A stretch of DNA of 64,000 nucleotides from an uncultured Hyphomonadaceae bacterium (lineage in GTDB: Bacteria; Pseudomonadota; Alphaproteobacteria; Caulobacterales; Hyphomonadaceae). The notes beneath the pieces are model-generated. The model was not told where the DNA came from. It worked only from the letters and a program-made list of their open reading frames with translations, and made no database searches. Both the position numbers and the translations under genes were made by a program. The first letter of the stretch is position 1; each line of letters opens with the position of its first letter. Shown here in pieces: positions 43,875 to 51,887 of the stretch. The stretch lies in NCBI GenBank assembly GCA_938084575.1, contig CALKFG010000003.1, positions 1 to 64,000 on the forward strand. The letters run 5' to 3'.

Positions 43875-44414
43875 TCAGGGCGCGTCGGGTGCGTCGTCCT
43901 CGCCGCTCCAGAGGGCCAGCGTGGCCACCACCAGGGTTCCGGCTGCAAGGTCGAAATCGGGCACGTCCTGATAGGTGAACGGGATCAGCGCCTGGCCCCC
44001 GTCGCGCAGCTTTATTTCGATCAGGTCACCCGCCCCGTGATTGAGAACGGCGTGGACATGTCCCAGCCGGGTGCCGTCCGGGTCGGTCACCTGAAGTCCG
44101 ACCAGATCGTCAATATACACGTCCTGCTCGCCGGGGTCGGGCAGCCGGGCGCGGGGAACGTGCAGTTCGGTGCCTTTCATCGCATCCCAGTCTTCTTTTT
44201 GGCGCGGCTCCTTCGGGGTGACAATGTAATGGGACTTGGCGGGGCGATGGCGCAGCGGGGTGATCACGACCTGGCCGGTCGCATCCTGCAGAGGGCCAAG
44301 GGAAAACAGCGTGTCCGGCGAGTCGGTCAGGCTTCGGATGCGCACGTCGCCGCGAACGCCATGCGCCCCCAGGAGAATGCCGATGATAACGGATTTTTCA
44401 TGTCGCCCTGTCAT
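43875..44414 (-). CDS. rimM: Ribosome maturation factor RimM
   Basis: Assists 30S subunit head assembly and binds S19. The start at ATG 44414 (179 residues, MTGRHEKSVIIGILLGAHGV) matches homologues; an earlier TTG-initiated start is possible. The N-terminal RimM domain has GVRGDVRIRSLTDSPDTLFS and the C-terminal PRC-barrel has EQDVYIDDLVGLQV and HVHAVLNHGAGDLIEIKL. In most bacteria rimM lies in rpsP-rimM-trmD-rplS, but here it is separate, between GST and ilvA genes. Confidence 0.9.
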   Translation of the reverse strand: MTGRHEKSVIIGILLGAHGVRGDVRIRSLTDSPDTLFSLGPLQDATGQVVITPLRHRPAKSHYIVTPKEPRQKEDWDAMKGTELHVPRARLPDPGEQDVYIDDLVGLQVTDPDGTRLGHVHAVLNHGAGDLIEIKLRDGGQALIPFTYQDVPDFDLAAGTLVVATLALWSGEDDAPDAP

Positions 44415-44467
44415 GCAGACGGACGTAGTCAATCCTTTTTGCGAAGGGAAGGTTTGATTTTTTCGCG

Positions 44468-45724
44468 ATGGCTCTTACGACTGTCGCCCCCAGCATCCGG
44501 AAGGGCCAGATGACAGAGACACTGCCGATCAGCGTCGCGCATGTGCGCGCGGCACAGAAGACGATTTCAGGTCAGCTTGTGCGCACGCCCCTGCGCCGGT
44601 CGATCACCCTGTCGGAGATTACCGGGGCGGATGTCTGGGTGAAATTCGACAATCAGCAATTCACCGCCTCGTTCAAGGAACGCGGCGCGCTGAACAAGCT
44701 GATGACGCTGACCGAAGACGAGAAGAAGCGGGGCGTGATTGCCGCCTCGGCCGGGAACCATGCCCAGGGCGTGGCCTATCATGGCCGCCGCCTCGGCATC
44801 CCCGTGACCATCGCCATGCCGGTGACCACGCCGTTTAACAAGGTTCAGCATACGCGGGCCTTCGGTGCCCGCGTGCTGCTTGAGGGGCATACATTTGACG
44901 AGGCCAAAGCCTTCGCCGAACGGGTGCGCCAGCGCGATGACCTGGTCTGGATCCACCCTTTCGACGATGTCGAGATCATGGCCGGTCAGGGCACGATCGC
45001 GCTGGAAATGCTGGAGGACCAGCCGGATTTCGACATGATGGTGGTGCCGATTGGCGGTGGCGGCCTGATTTCCGGCATGGCGACGGCGATCAAGGCGCAT
45101 GATCCGGACATGCAGGTCATTGGCGTGCAGGCGGCGATGTATTCCGGCATGCACAATGCACTGCGCGGGGCCGCCCCGCCGCTGGGAGGCGCGTCGATTG
45201 CCGAAGGCATGGCGGTCAAGCAGCCCGGCGAGCTGACCCGTCGGGTCGTGGAGGCGCTGGTCGATGACATCGTCCTGGTCGACGAGGAACATTTGGAGCG
45301 CGCGATCACGCTGTTCGCGGATGTCGAAAAAACCATTGCCGAGGGCGCCGGCGCCGCCGGCCTGGCGGCCTTGCTGGCCCATCCGAACCGGTTTGCCGGG
45401 CGCAAGGTCGGCCTGGTCCTGTGCGGCGGAAACATCGATTCCCGGCTGCTCGCCTCGGTGCTGACCCGGGCGCTGGTGCGTGACAACCGGATTACCAATA
45501 TACGGGTGATCGGGGATGACCGGCCGGGCCTACTGGGTCTGGTCTCGCAGGTCATTGGCAATGCCGGTGCGAATATTCTCGAGGTTGCGCACAATCGCAT
45601 CGCGCTGGATGTGCCGGCCAAGGGCGCGGAATTCGATATTCTGATCGAGACCCGCGACGCCCAGCACACCCAGGATGTGATCGAGGCCCTGGCGCAGGCT
45701 GGATATCCGCCACGAACCAACTAG
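44468..45724 (+). CDS. ilvA: Threonine ammonia-lyase (threonine dehydratase)
   Basis: Converts threonine to 2-oxobutanoate, feeding isoleucine synthesis. The PLP lysine is Lys70 in FTASFKERGALN, with the phosphate loop PIGGGGLISGMA and AASAGNHAQGVAYHG nearby. A C-terminal ACT-like domain (VIGDDRPGLLGLVSQVIGNA) follows. 418 residues is the shorter, single-ACT form, so the assignment between biosynthetic and catabolic type is open. A region with initial MALTTVAPSIRKGQ may include an upstream start; MTETLP at residue 15 is the alternative. Confidence 0.9.
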   Translation: MALTTVAPSIRKGQMTETLPISVAHVRAAQKTISGQLVRTPLRRSITLSEITGADVWVKFDNQQFTASFKERGALNKLMTLTEDEKKRGVIAASAGNHAQGVAYHGRRLGIPVTIAMPVTTPFNKVQHTRAFGARVLLEGHTFDEAKAFAERVRQRDDLVWIHPFDDVEIMAGQGTIALEMLEDQPDFDMMVVPIGGGGLISGMATAIKAHDPDMQVIGVQAAMYSGMHNALRGAAPPLGGASIAEGMAVKQPGELTRRVVEALVDDIVLVDEEHLERAITLFADVEKTIAEGAGAAGLAALLAHPNRFAGRKVGLVLCGGNIDSRLLASVLTRALVRDNRITNIRVIGDDRPGLLGLVSQVIGNAGANILEVAHNRIALDVPAKGAEFDILIETRDAQHTQDVIEALAQAGYPPRTN

Positions 45725-45750
45725 CTGTTCGGGTGAGAGTCAGGCGCAGG

Positions 45751-45793
45751 CCTGTCCGTTGAGTAGAACATACCAAAAAAATGCAAGGACAGG
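45751..45793 (+). promoter_or_regulatory. Inverted repeat that could mask the M1 peptidase ribosome site
   Basis: CCTGTCC (45751-45757) is the exact complement of GGACAGG (45787-45793), which overlaps the AAGGA ribosome site for ATG 45800. The loop is 29 bases and A-rich. If stable in RNA it would lower translation. It is a single short stem, so it may be chance. Confidence 0.3.
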
Positions 45794-45799
45794 GATCCC

Positions 45800-48289
45800 A
45801 TGCTGCGATATTTTCAGGCCGTGCTGTGCGCCGCCATTTTCGTTTCCGCGGCGCAGGCGCAGGCTGTGCAGCAGACCAAGGGCAGCTTTGCCGACAAGTT
45901 CCGGCAGCTGGATGAAGTGCTGCCGACGCCGAACACCTATCGCAATGCGGCGGGCGCGCCGGGCCATCACTACTGGCAGCAGCAGGCCGATTACGACATC
46001 TCGGTGGCGCTGGACGAGCCGACCCGAACTGTGAGTGCCCGCGCCGGCATCACCTATCGCAACAATTCGCCCGATACGCTGCGCTATCTGTGGCTGCAAC
46101 TTGACCAGAACCGGTTCCGCCCCGACTCTCTGGCCGAGCGCAGTCAGGACTTTTCCGGAAAAGCCGTGCCCGGCACGCGCAATGCCCGCGCGGCCGAGAC
46201 CCCCGCCATCAGCCTGGGGCAACTGCGCCGGCTGCAGGCGATGGATGACACGGCCTATGGCTACAGGCTCGGCGCGGTGACGGATGCGAGCGGGGCGCCC
46301 CTGGCGGTAACGCGTGTCGACACGCTGATGCGGATCGACCTGCCGCGGCCGCTTGGCCCCGGCCAGAGCTTCCGGTTCGACATCGCCTGGGCCTATCATC
46401 TTGTGGACCACGCTTCGGTCGGCGGCCGCGCCGGCTTTGAGCATTTTCCCGAGGATGCCCGTGAGGGCGGAAATGATATTTTTCTTGTGGCGCAGTGGTT
46501 CCCCCGCATGGTCGCCTATTCCGACTATGAGGGCTGGCACAATAAGGCCTTCCTCGGACGCGGGGAGTTCACGCTGGAATTCGGCGACTATGAGGTCGAG
46601 ATCACCGTGCCGGACGACCACATCGTGTCGGCCACCGGTGTCCTGCAGAATCACAGGCAGGTTCTGAGCCGCGACCAGCGCCAGAGACTGGCGCTGGCGG
46701 CAGAGGCCGATCACCCGGTTTTCATTGTGACGCCGGAGGAAGCTCTCGCTGCGGAATCATCCAACCCGCTGGGGACCCGGACATGGCGGTTTGCGGCCGA
46801 AAATGTTCGCGACTTTGCCTGGGCCTCGTCGCGCAAATTCGCCTGGGACGCCCAGGGCCACAAACAGCCCGGCGCGGAGCATGAGACCGTCATGGCGATG
46901 TCCTTCTATCCCAAGGAGGGCGGAGAGCTGTGGCAGAAATATTCCACCGCGTCGGTCATCCACACCCTGGATGTCTATTCGCGTTTCTCTTTCGATTATC
47001 CCTATCCCACGGCCCAGTCTGTCAACGGGCCGGTCGGCGGAATGGAATATCCCATGATTACCTTTAATGGGCCACGCACCACCCTCCAGGAGGATGGCCG
47101 TCGAACCTATTCCATGGCGGAGAAGGTCTTCCTGATCGGCGTCGTGATCCACGAAGTCGGGCACATTTACTTCCCCATGGTGGTCAATTCCGATGAGCGG
47201 CAGTGGACCTGGATGGATGAGGGCCTCAACAGCTTTCTCGACAGTGTGGCCGGATATGAATGGGATCCGGACATGCCGTGGACACGGTCGCTGCCGCGGG
47301 ACCTGATCTATTACATGGTGTCGGAAAACCAGGTGCCGATCATGACCCAGTCCGACAGTGTTCTTAATCTTGGACCGAATGCCTATGGCAAGCCGTCGGC
47401 AGCCCTTCACATCCTGCGCGAGACCATTCTGGGGCGCGAGCTGTTTGATTTCGCGTTTCAGGAATATGCCCGGCGCTGGCGGTTCAAGCGGCCAACGCCA
47501 TCGGACTTTTTCCGAACCATGGAAGAGGCGTCAGGGGTCGATCTCGACTGGTTCTGGCATGGCTGGTTCTACACCACGGACCATGTCGACCTGTCGCTGG
47601 ACCGGGTCTACCGGTTGCGCCTCGATGGCCGGGACCCCGACGTGTCCTTTGCCCGCCAGCGTCAGGACCTGGCCGACCAGCCGGAGAAGATCGGCGTGGT
47701 TCGCAATGCTCAGGCCGGCCTGCCGGTCTGGGTGACCGAGAACCCCGATATTACCGATTTCTATGATGAGAATGACATTTACACCGTCACCAATCTGGAA
47801 CGGAATGCCTATGATGAGATGCTGGCCACGCTTGAGCCGGTTGAACGCGTCACGCTTGAGCGCGCCGTCGCAGAAGACAAGGCCTATTACATCCTCGAAG
47901 TCTCGAATCTGGGCGGCCTGGTCATGCCGATCATTCTGGGCGTTGAATTTACCGATGGAATGCAGACCCGGATCGATCTGCCCGCCGAAATCTGGCGGCG
48001 GAACCCGCACCAGATCAGCAAGCTTCTGGTCTTCGATCAGGGCAAGGAGATCTCGCAAATCATCCTCGATCCTGAATGGGAGACGGCGGATGCCGATATT
48101 GAGAACAATTACTATCCCCGGCGCATCGTGCCCTCTCGTCTGGAGGCCTATAAATATCAGCGCGACTTCTCGTTCTCCCGCCGGGATATCATGCAGGATA
48201 TCAAGACCGAGCGAACCGAGCCGGACGCCACCGAGCCGGCGCAGGATGCGGGCATGCGGGATGATGGCAGCGATGCAATTCCGGACTAA
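45800..48289 (+). CDS. M1 family metallopeptidase, exported
   Basis: The 829-residue zinc aminopeptidase-like protein has a signal peptide (FQAVLCAAIFVSAAQAQA). The zinc site is HEVGH (residues 451-455) and Glu474 in WMDEG, exactly HExxH-x18-E. A PVGGMEYPMITFNGP segment replaces the usual GAMEN exopeptidase motif region, as in the M1 subset with a GGMEYP motif. The C-terminal half (about 560-829) is beta-rich. It probably trims peptides in the periplasm. The DUF6702 gene overlaps its 3' end. Confidence 0.88.
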   Translation: MLRYFQAVLCAAIFVSAAQAQAVQQTKGSFADKFRQLDEVLPTPNTYRNAAGAPGHHYWQQQADYDISVALDEPTRTVSARAGITYRNNSPDTLRYLWLQLDQNRFRPDSLAERSQDFSGKAVPGTRNARAAETPAISLGQLRRLQAMDDTAYGYRLGAVTDASGAPLAVTRVDTLMRIDLPRPLGPGQSFRFDIAWAYHLVDHASVGGRAGFEHFPEDAREGGNDIFLVAQWFPRMVAYSDYEGWHNKAFLGRGEFTLEFGDYEVEITVPDDHIVSATGVLQNHRQVLSRDQRQRLALAAEADHPVFIVTPEEALAAESSNPLGTRTWRFAAENVRDFAWASSRKFAWDAQGHKQPGAEHETVMAMSFYPKEGGELWQKYSTASVIHTLDVYSRFSFDYPYPTAQSVNGPVGGMEYPMITFNGPRTTLQEDGRRTYSMAEKVFLIGVVIHEVGHIYFPMVVNSDERQWTWMDEGLNSFLDSVAGYEWDPDMPWTRSLPRDLIYYMVSENQVPIMTQSDSVLNLGPNAYGKPSAALHILRETILGRELFDFAFQEYARRWRFKRPTPSDFFRTMEEASGVDLDWFWHGWFYTTDHVDLSLDRVYRLRLDGRDPDVSFARQRQDLADQPEKIGVVRNAQAGLPVWVTENPDITDFYDENDIYTVTNLERNAYDEMLATLEPVERVTLERAVAEDKAYYILEVSNLGGLVMPIILGVEFTDGMQTRIDLPAEIWRRNPHQISKLLVFDQGKEISQIILDPEWETADADIENNYYPRRIVPSRLEAYKYQRDFSFSRRDIMQDIKTERTEPDATEPAQDAGMRDDGSDAIPD

Positions 48290-48827
48290 GGGCGCAGGAC
48301 TTGGCCTGCTGATGGCGGCACTCGCGCTGATCGGCCCGGCCTCGGCGCATCCTCAGAAGGTTGCGATCAGCGATGTGTACTTCAATCCCCGCAGCGGGCT
48401 GATAGAAATTGCCCATCGCTTCAGCCTGCATGATGCGGAGGCGGCCAGTCGTCTGACCGGACTGTCGGAGGCTGACCTGATCCGCGACGATGCGGGCCGG
48501 GACCGGTTTGCCGCCTATGTCGCTGCCCATTTCGTTCTGGCCACCGATCTGGCGCCGGACCCTCTTGATCTTGAGCTGGTCGGGCACGAAGTCGATCAGG
48601 GGTATCTCTGGATTTATCAGCAGGTCGATGCGCCTGAGGGGGCCGGCTGGCTGAGCATGCGATCGGATGCTCTTCAAGAGATCTGGCCGAATCAGGTCAA
48701 CACCGTCAATATCCGGCGGAACGAGCGGGTTCAGACGCGAACGCTGGACAGGACGGGCCCGACCGCGATTGTGCGGTTCCCGCCGGACACTATCAGCGGT
48801 GCTGTTCCCGGGACAGATGCCGGTTAA
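48273..48827 (+). CDS. DUF6702 family exported protein
   Basis: The 184-residue product starts MQFRTKGAGLGLLMAALALI with signal cleavage near GPASAHPQ, overlapping the M1 gene by 17 bases in another frame. The mature part (VAISDVYFNPRSGLIEIAHR, HDAEAASRLTG, VDQGYLWIYQQVDAPE, WPNQVNTVNI) matches the DUF6702 family, which accompanies M1 peptidases in other bacteria. Its role is unknown; a beta-sandwich helper for the peptidase is plausible. ATG 48261 is a slightly longer alternative start. Confidence 0.78.
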   Translation: MQFRTKGAGLGLLMAALALIGPASAHPQKVAISDVYFNPRSGLIEIAHRFSLHDAEAASRLTGLSEADLIRDDAGRDRFAAYVAAHFVLATDLAPDPLDLELVGHEVDQGYLWIYQQVDAPEGAGWLSMRSDALQEIWPNQVNTVNIRRNERVQTRTLDRTGPTAIVRFPPDTISGAVPGTDAG

Positions 48828-48843
48828 AAAGAGGATTAAGGAC

Positions 48844-49746
48844 GTGAAACCATTTAGCCTTATCGCCAGCCTGGTTGCGGCTGCGACTGTAGCGCTGTCG
48901 GCCTGCAGCAACACGGCGACGGAGACAGGCGCCTCTGACGGGGACCCGCTGGACAGGCTGATCCCATGGACGGGGGATGCGGCAGGGGTTCAGACCACCG
49001 ACAGCGGCCTGCAATATGTCGTCATCAAGACCGGTCCGGATGACGGCGTCGTCCCGACGCCACGTGACCGCGTGACGGTGATGTATGAAGGGCGGCTGAA
49101 TGATGGGGCCGTGTTCGACAGTTCCTATGAGCGCGGCTCGCCCGCGACCTTTGGCGTCAGCCAGGTGATTTCGGGATGGACCGAGGGCCTGCAGCTGATG
49201 AGCGAGGGGGACGAATTTGTCTTTTATATCCCGAATGCCCTGGCCTATGGCAATCAGGCCCGCGGTGATGTGATCAAGGCGGGCGATGATCTCATCTTCC
49301 GGGTTGCCCTGCAGACCGTTGAACAGGCCCCCGTTCCCCGGGCTGTGGATGCCGCGGCCTGGGACACCTACACCCCCTGGCAGTCCGGCCATCCCGACGT
49401 TCAGGCGACCGGCAGCGGGCTGGAATATGTTGTGCTTGCCTCGGGCCCGGAAGACGGCCGGACCACAACATCGGAAGATGTGGTCGTGGTGTATTATGAG
49501 GGCCGTCTGGATGCCACGGGCGATCTGTTCGACAGTGCGTTCCAGCGCGGCGAGGCTGCCCTGCTCGAAGCCGGCCGGCTGATCCCGGGCTGGCAGGAAG
49601 CACTTTTGCTGATGCGCCCCGGCGACCGCTGGTTGCTGCATGTGCCGCCCGAACTGGCCTATGGCGATCGCGGTGTGGGTCCGATCCCGCCGCAGGCAAG
49701 CCTGAATTTCGAGCTGGAGCTGGTCGACCTGGTGCCGGTAAACTAG
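48844..49746 (+). CDS. Lipoprotein with two FKBP-type peptidyl-prolyl isomerase domains
   Basis: The 300-residue product uses a GTG start at 48844 with lipobox VALSAC; ATG 48817 would add nine residues. Domain 1 (about 40-150) has [20 protein letters not shown] and [18 protein letters not shown]. Domain 2 (about 175-298) has [38 protein letters not shown] and [17 protein letters not shown]. The second is the better match to active FKBP, since LAYG and AxIPP are conserved; domain 1 ends [11 protein letters not shown]. It probably assists folding in the periplasm. Tail to tail with ubiG. Confidence 0.9.
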   Translation: MKPFSLIASLVAAATVALSACSNTATETGASDGDPLDRLIPWTGDAAGVQTTDSGLQYVVIKTGPDDGVVPTPRDRVTVMYEGRLNDGAVFDSSYERGSPATFGVSQVISGWTEGLQLMSEGDEFVFYIPNALAYGNQARGDVIKAGDDLIFRVALQTVEQAPVPRAVDAAAWDTYTPWQSGHPDVQATGSGLEYVVLASGPEDGRTTTSEDVVVVYYEGRLDATGDLFDSAFQRGEAALLEAGRLIPGWQEALLLMRPGDRWLLHVPPELAYGDRGVGPIPPQASLNFELELVDLVPVN

Positions 49747-50516
49747 TCCGGTCGCGTCGCAACCATCATATAGTTGACCAGGGTGTCGCTGGATAACCGC
49801 CACTGGCCGGCCAGAGGGTTATAGCTGACACCCTGTGGCGGGCAGACCGTCAGGCCCGCACCGGACAGCGGCGCCTCGACGTCCTGCGGACGCAGGAATT
49901 TGTCGAACTCATGGGTGCCGCGGGGCAGCCAGCCCAGCACATATTCCGCGCCGAAAATGGCCAGGGCAAAGGCCTTGGCGGTCCGGTTCAGCGTGGCGAC
50001 AATGGTGATGCCACCCGGTTTGACCAGCTGTGCACAATCGGCGAGGAACCGGGTCGGGTCTGCCACATGTTCCACGACTTCGAGGTTCAGAACCACGTCA
50101 AAGTCCGGCTCACCGGCCTCGATCAGACCTTCGACTGTGCCGGCGCGGAAATCAATGTCCAGCCCGCCCGCAGCGGCGTGCGTCATGGCGGTCTTGATGT
50201 TGGCTTCACTCGCATCCACGGCAGTGACGCTGGCGCCAAGCCGGGCCATCGGCTCACTGACCAGCCCTCCGCCGCAGCCAATATCGAGCAGGCGCAATCC
50301 CTCCAGCGGGGCTTTGGCCCGGTCGTCCCGGTCAAAATGCGTCACCAGCGTGTCGCGGATAAAACCGAGCCGAACCGGATTGAACCGGTGCAGCGGACGG
50401 AACTTGCCCTTCGGATCCCACCAGTCCGCCGCCATAGCGGTGAATTTGGCCACCTCATCGGGATCAATGCTGGGCGTTCTGGGAGGCGACACGTCAGAGA
50501 TCGAAGAAACAGTCAT
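49743..50516 (-). CDS. ubiG: Ubiquinone biosynthesis O-methyltransferase
   Basis: UbiG methylates two hydroxyl groups in ubiquinone synthesis. The start at ATG 50516 gives 257 residues; an in-frame start at 50555 adds 13. The N-terminal [20 protein letters not shown] is the family opening. The SAM motif is [20 protein letters not shown], followed by [28 protein letters not shown] and the C-terminal [20 protein letters not shown]. Divergent from lysC and convergent with the FKBP gene, overlapping by 4 bases. Confidence 0.96.
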   Translation of the reverse strand: MTVSSISDVSPPRTPSIDPDEVAKFTAMAADWWDPKGKFRPLHRFNPVRLGFIRDTLVTHFDRDDRAKAPLEGLRLLDIGCGGGLVSEPMARLGASVTAVDASEANIKTAMTHAAAGGLDIDFRAGTVEGLIEAGEPDFDVVLNLEVVEHVADPTRFLADCAQLVKPGGITIVATLNRTAKAFALAIFGAEYVLGWLPRGTHEFDKFLRPQDVEAPLSGAGLTVCPPQGVSYNPLAGQWRLSSDTLVNYMMVATRPD

Positions 50517-50610
50517 TAGGGGCAGGTCCCGATTGCGATTTGGCGGCTGTCGCATTAAGGACGCGATAAAACCTCTTGAGCTTTAGATGGGATGAGAGAT
50601 CCAGACGACA

Positions 50611-51861
50611 ATGGGACGTAGTGTACTCAAATTTGGCGGGACGTCCGTCGCCGACCTCGACCGTATTGCACACGTGGCCGATATTGTGGCGCACCGTGCC
50701 CGGTCCGGCGAAGCGCTGGCGGTGGTTGTCTCGGCCATGGCGGGTGACACCAACCGGCTTGTGTCTCTGGCCCGCGGCGCTGCCGGAGACGCCGTGAAGG
50801 GCGATCAGTTCGATGATGAATATGATGTTGTCGTGGCGTCCGGTGAACAGGTCACAAGTGGCCTTCTCGCGCTGGCGCTGCGCCGGCGGGGCATTGCGGC
50901 GCGCAGCTGGCTGGGCTGGCAGATGCGGATGCACACACGCGAAGGCCATGGTGCTGCCCGGATTGACGGATTTGATCAGGAAAGCGGCCTGGCGGATGCC
51001 ATTGACGGTGGCGAGGTCGCGGTTATTGCCGGGTTTCAGGGCGTGACCGATGAAGGCCGGGTCTCAACCCTGGGGCGGGGCGGGTCTGACACCACGGCTG
51101 TCGCTGTCGCGGCGGCCCTTTCGGCAGATCTGTGTGACATCTACACCGATGTCGATGGCGTCTATACGACGGATCCAAGGATTGTTCCGCAGGCCCGGCG
51201 CCTGACCAAAGTGTCGTATGAAGAAATGCTGGAAATGGCCTCGCTGGGGGCCAAGGTCCTGCAGACGCGGTCTGTCGAGCTGGCGATGAACAACAAGGTT
51301 TCGGTGCGGGTGCTGTCCAGCTTCGCGGCACCGGAGGATGACAATCCCGGAACGCTGGTCTGCAGCGAGGAGGAAATTGTGGAAAAGCAGATCGTAAATG
51401 GCGTGACCTATTCGCGAGATGAAGCCAAGGTCACCCTGTACGGAATGGAAGACAAGCCGGGAATTTCTGCGCGGCTGTTCTCGCTGATGGCGCGCGCCGG
51501 GGTGAATGTTGACATGATTGTCCAGGCCAATGCCCGAGGCCAGGGACGGGCGAATATGGTGTTTACCTGCACCAGCGCCGACAGTGACAAGGCCCGGGCC
51601 ATTCTCGAGCACCATCGCGATGAGGGCCTGTTTGAAAATCTCGATGTGACCCGGGATGTGGCCAAGGTCTCGGTCATCGGGGTCGGCATGAAGAGCCATA
51701 CCGGCGTGGCGGAAACCATGTTCGAGGCATTGTTCAGCAAGAATATCAACATCGACGTGATCTCGACATCGGAAATCAAGATCTCGGTTCTGATCAATGC
51801 CGATTACACTGAACTCGCTGTGAGGGCTCTGCACACAGCCTTCGACCTTGACGCGTCGTAA
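50611..51861 (+). CDS. lysC: Aspartate kinase (lysine-type)
   Basis: First step of the aspartate family pathway. The 416-residue kinase opens with VLKFGGTSVADLDRIAHV, then VVVSAMAGDTNRLVSLA, GRGGSDTTAVAVAAALSADL and DICDIYTDVDGVYTTDPRIV-like segment. Two C-terminal ACT domains (VTLYGMEDKPGISARLFSLM and VSVIGVGMKSHTGVAETMFE) mediate feedback control. The length is normal for LysC. ptsP follows at 26 bases, as in many Alphaproteobacteria. Confidence 0.97.
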   Translation: MGRSVLKFGGTSVADLDRIAHVADIVAHRARSGEALAVVVSAMAGDTNRLVSLARGAAGDAVKGDQFDDEYDVVVASGEQVTSGLLALALRRRGIAARSWLGWQMRMHTREGHGAARIDGFDQESGLADAIDGGEVAVIAGFQGVTDEGRVSTLGRGGSDTTAVAVAAALSADLCDIYTDVDGVYTTDPRIVPQARRLTKVSYEEMLEMASLGAKVLQTRSVELAMNNKVSVRVLSSFAAPEDDNPGTLVCSEEEIVEKQIVNGVTYSRDEAKVTLYGMEDKPGISARLFSLMARAGVNVDMIVQANARGQGRANMVFTCTSADSDKARAILEHHRDEGLFENLDVTRDVAKVSVIGVGMKSHTGVAETMFEALFSKNINIDVISTSEIKISVLINADYTELAVRALHTAFDLDAS

Positions 51862-51887
51862 ACGGGACGGTCTTCTGGACCCAGATC

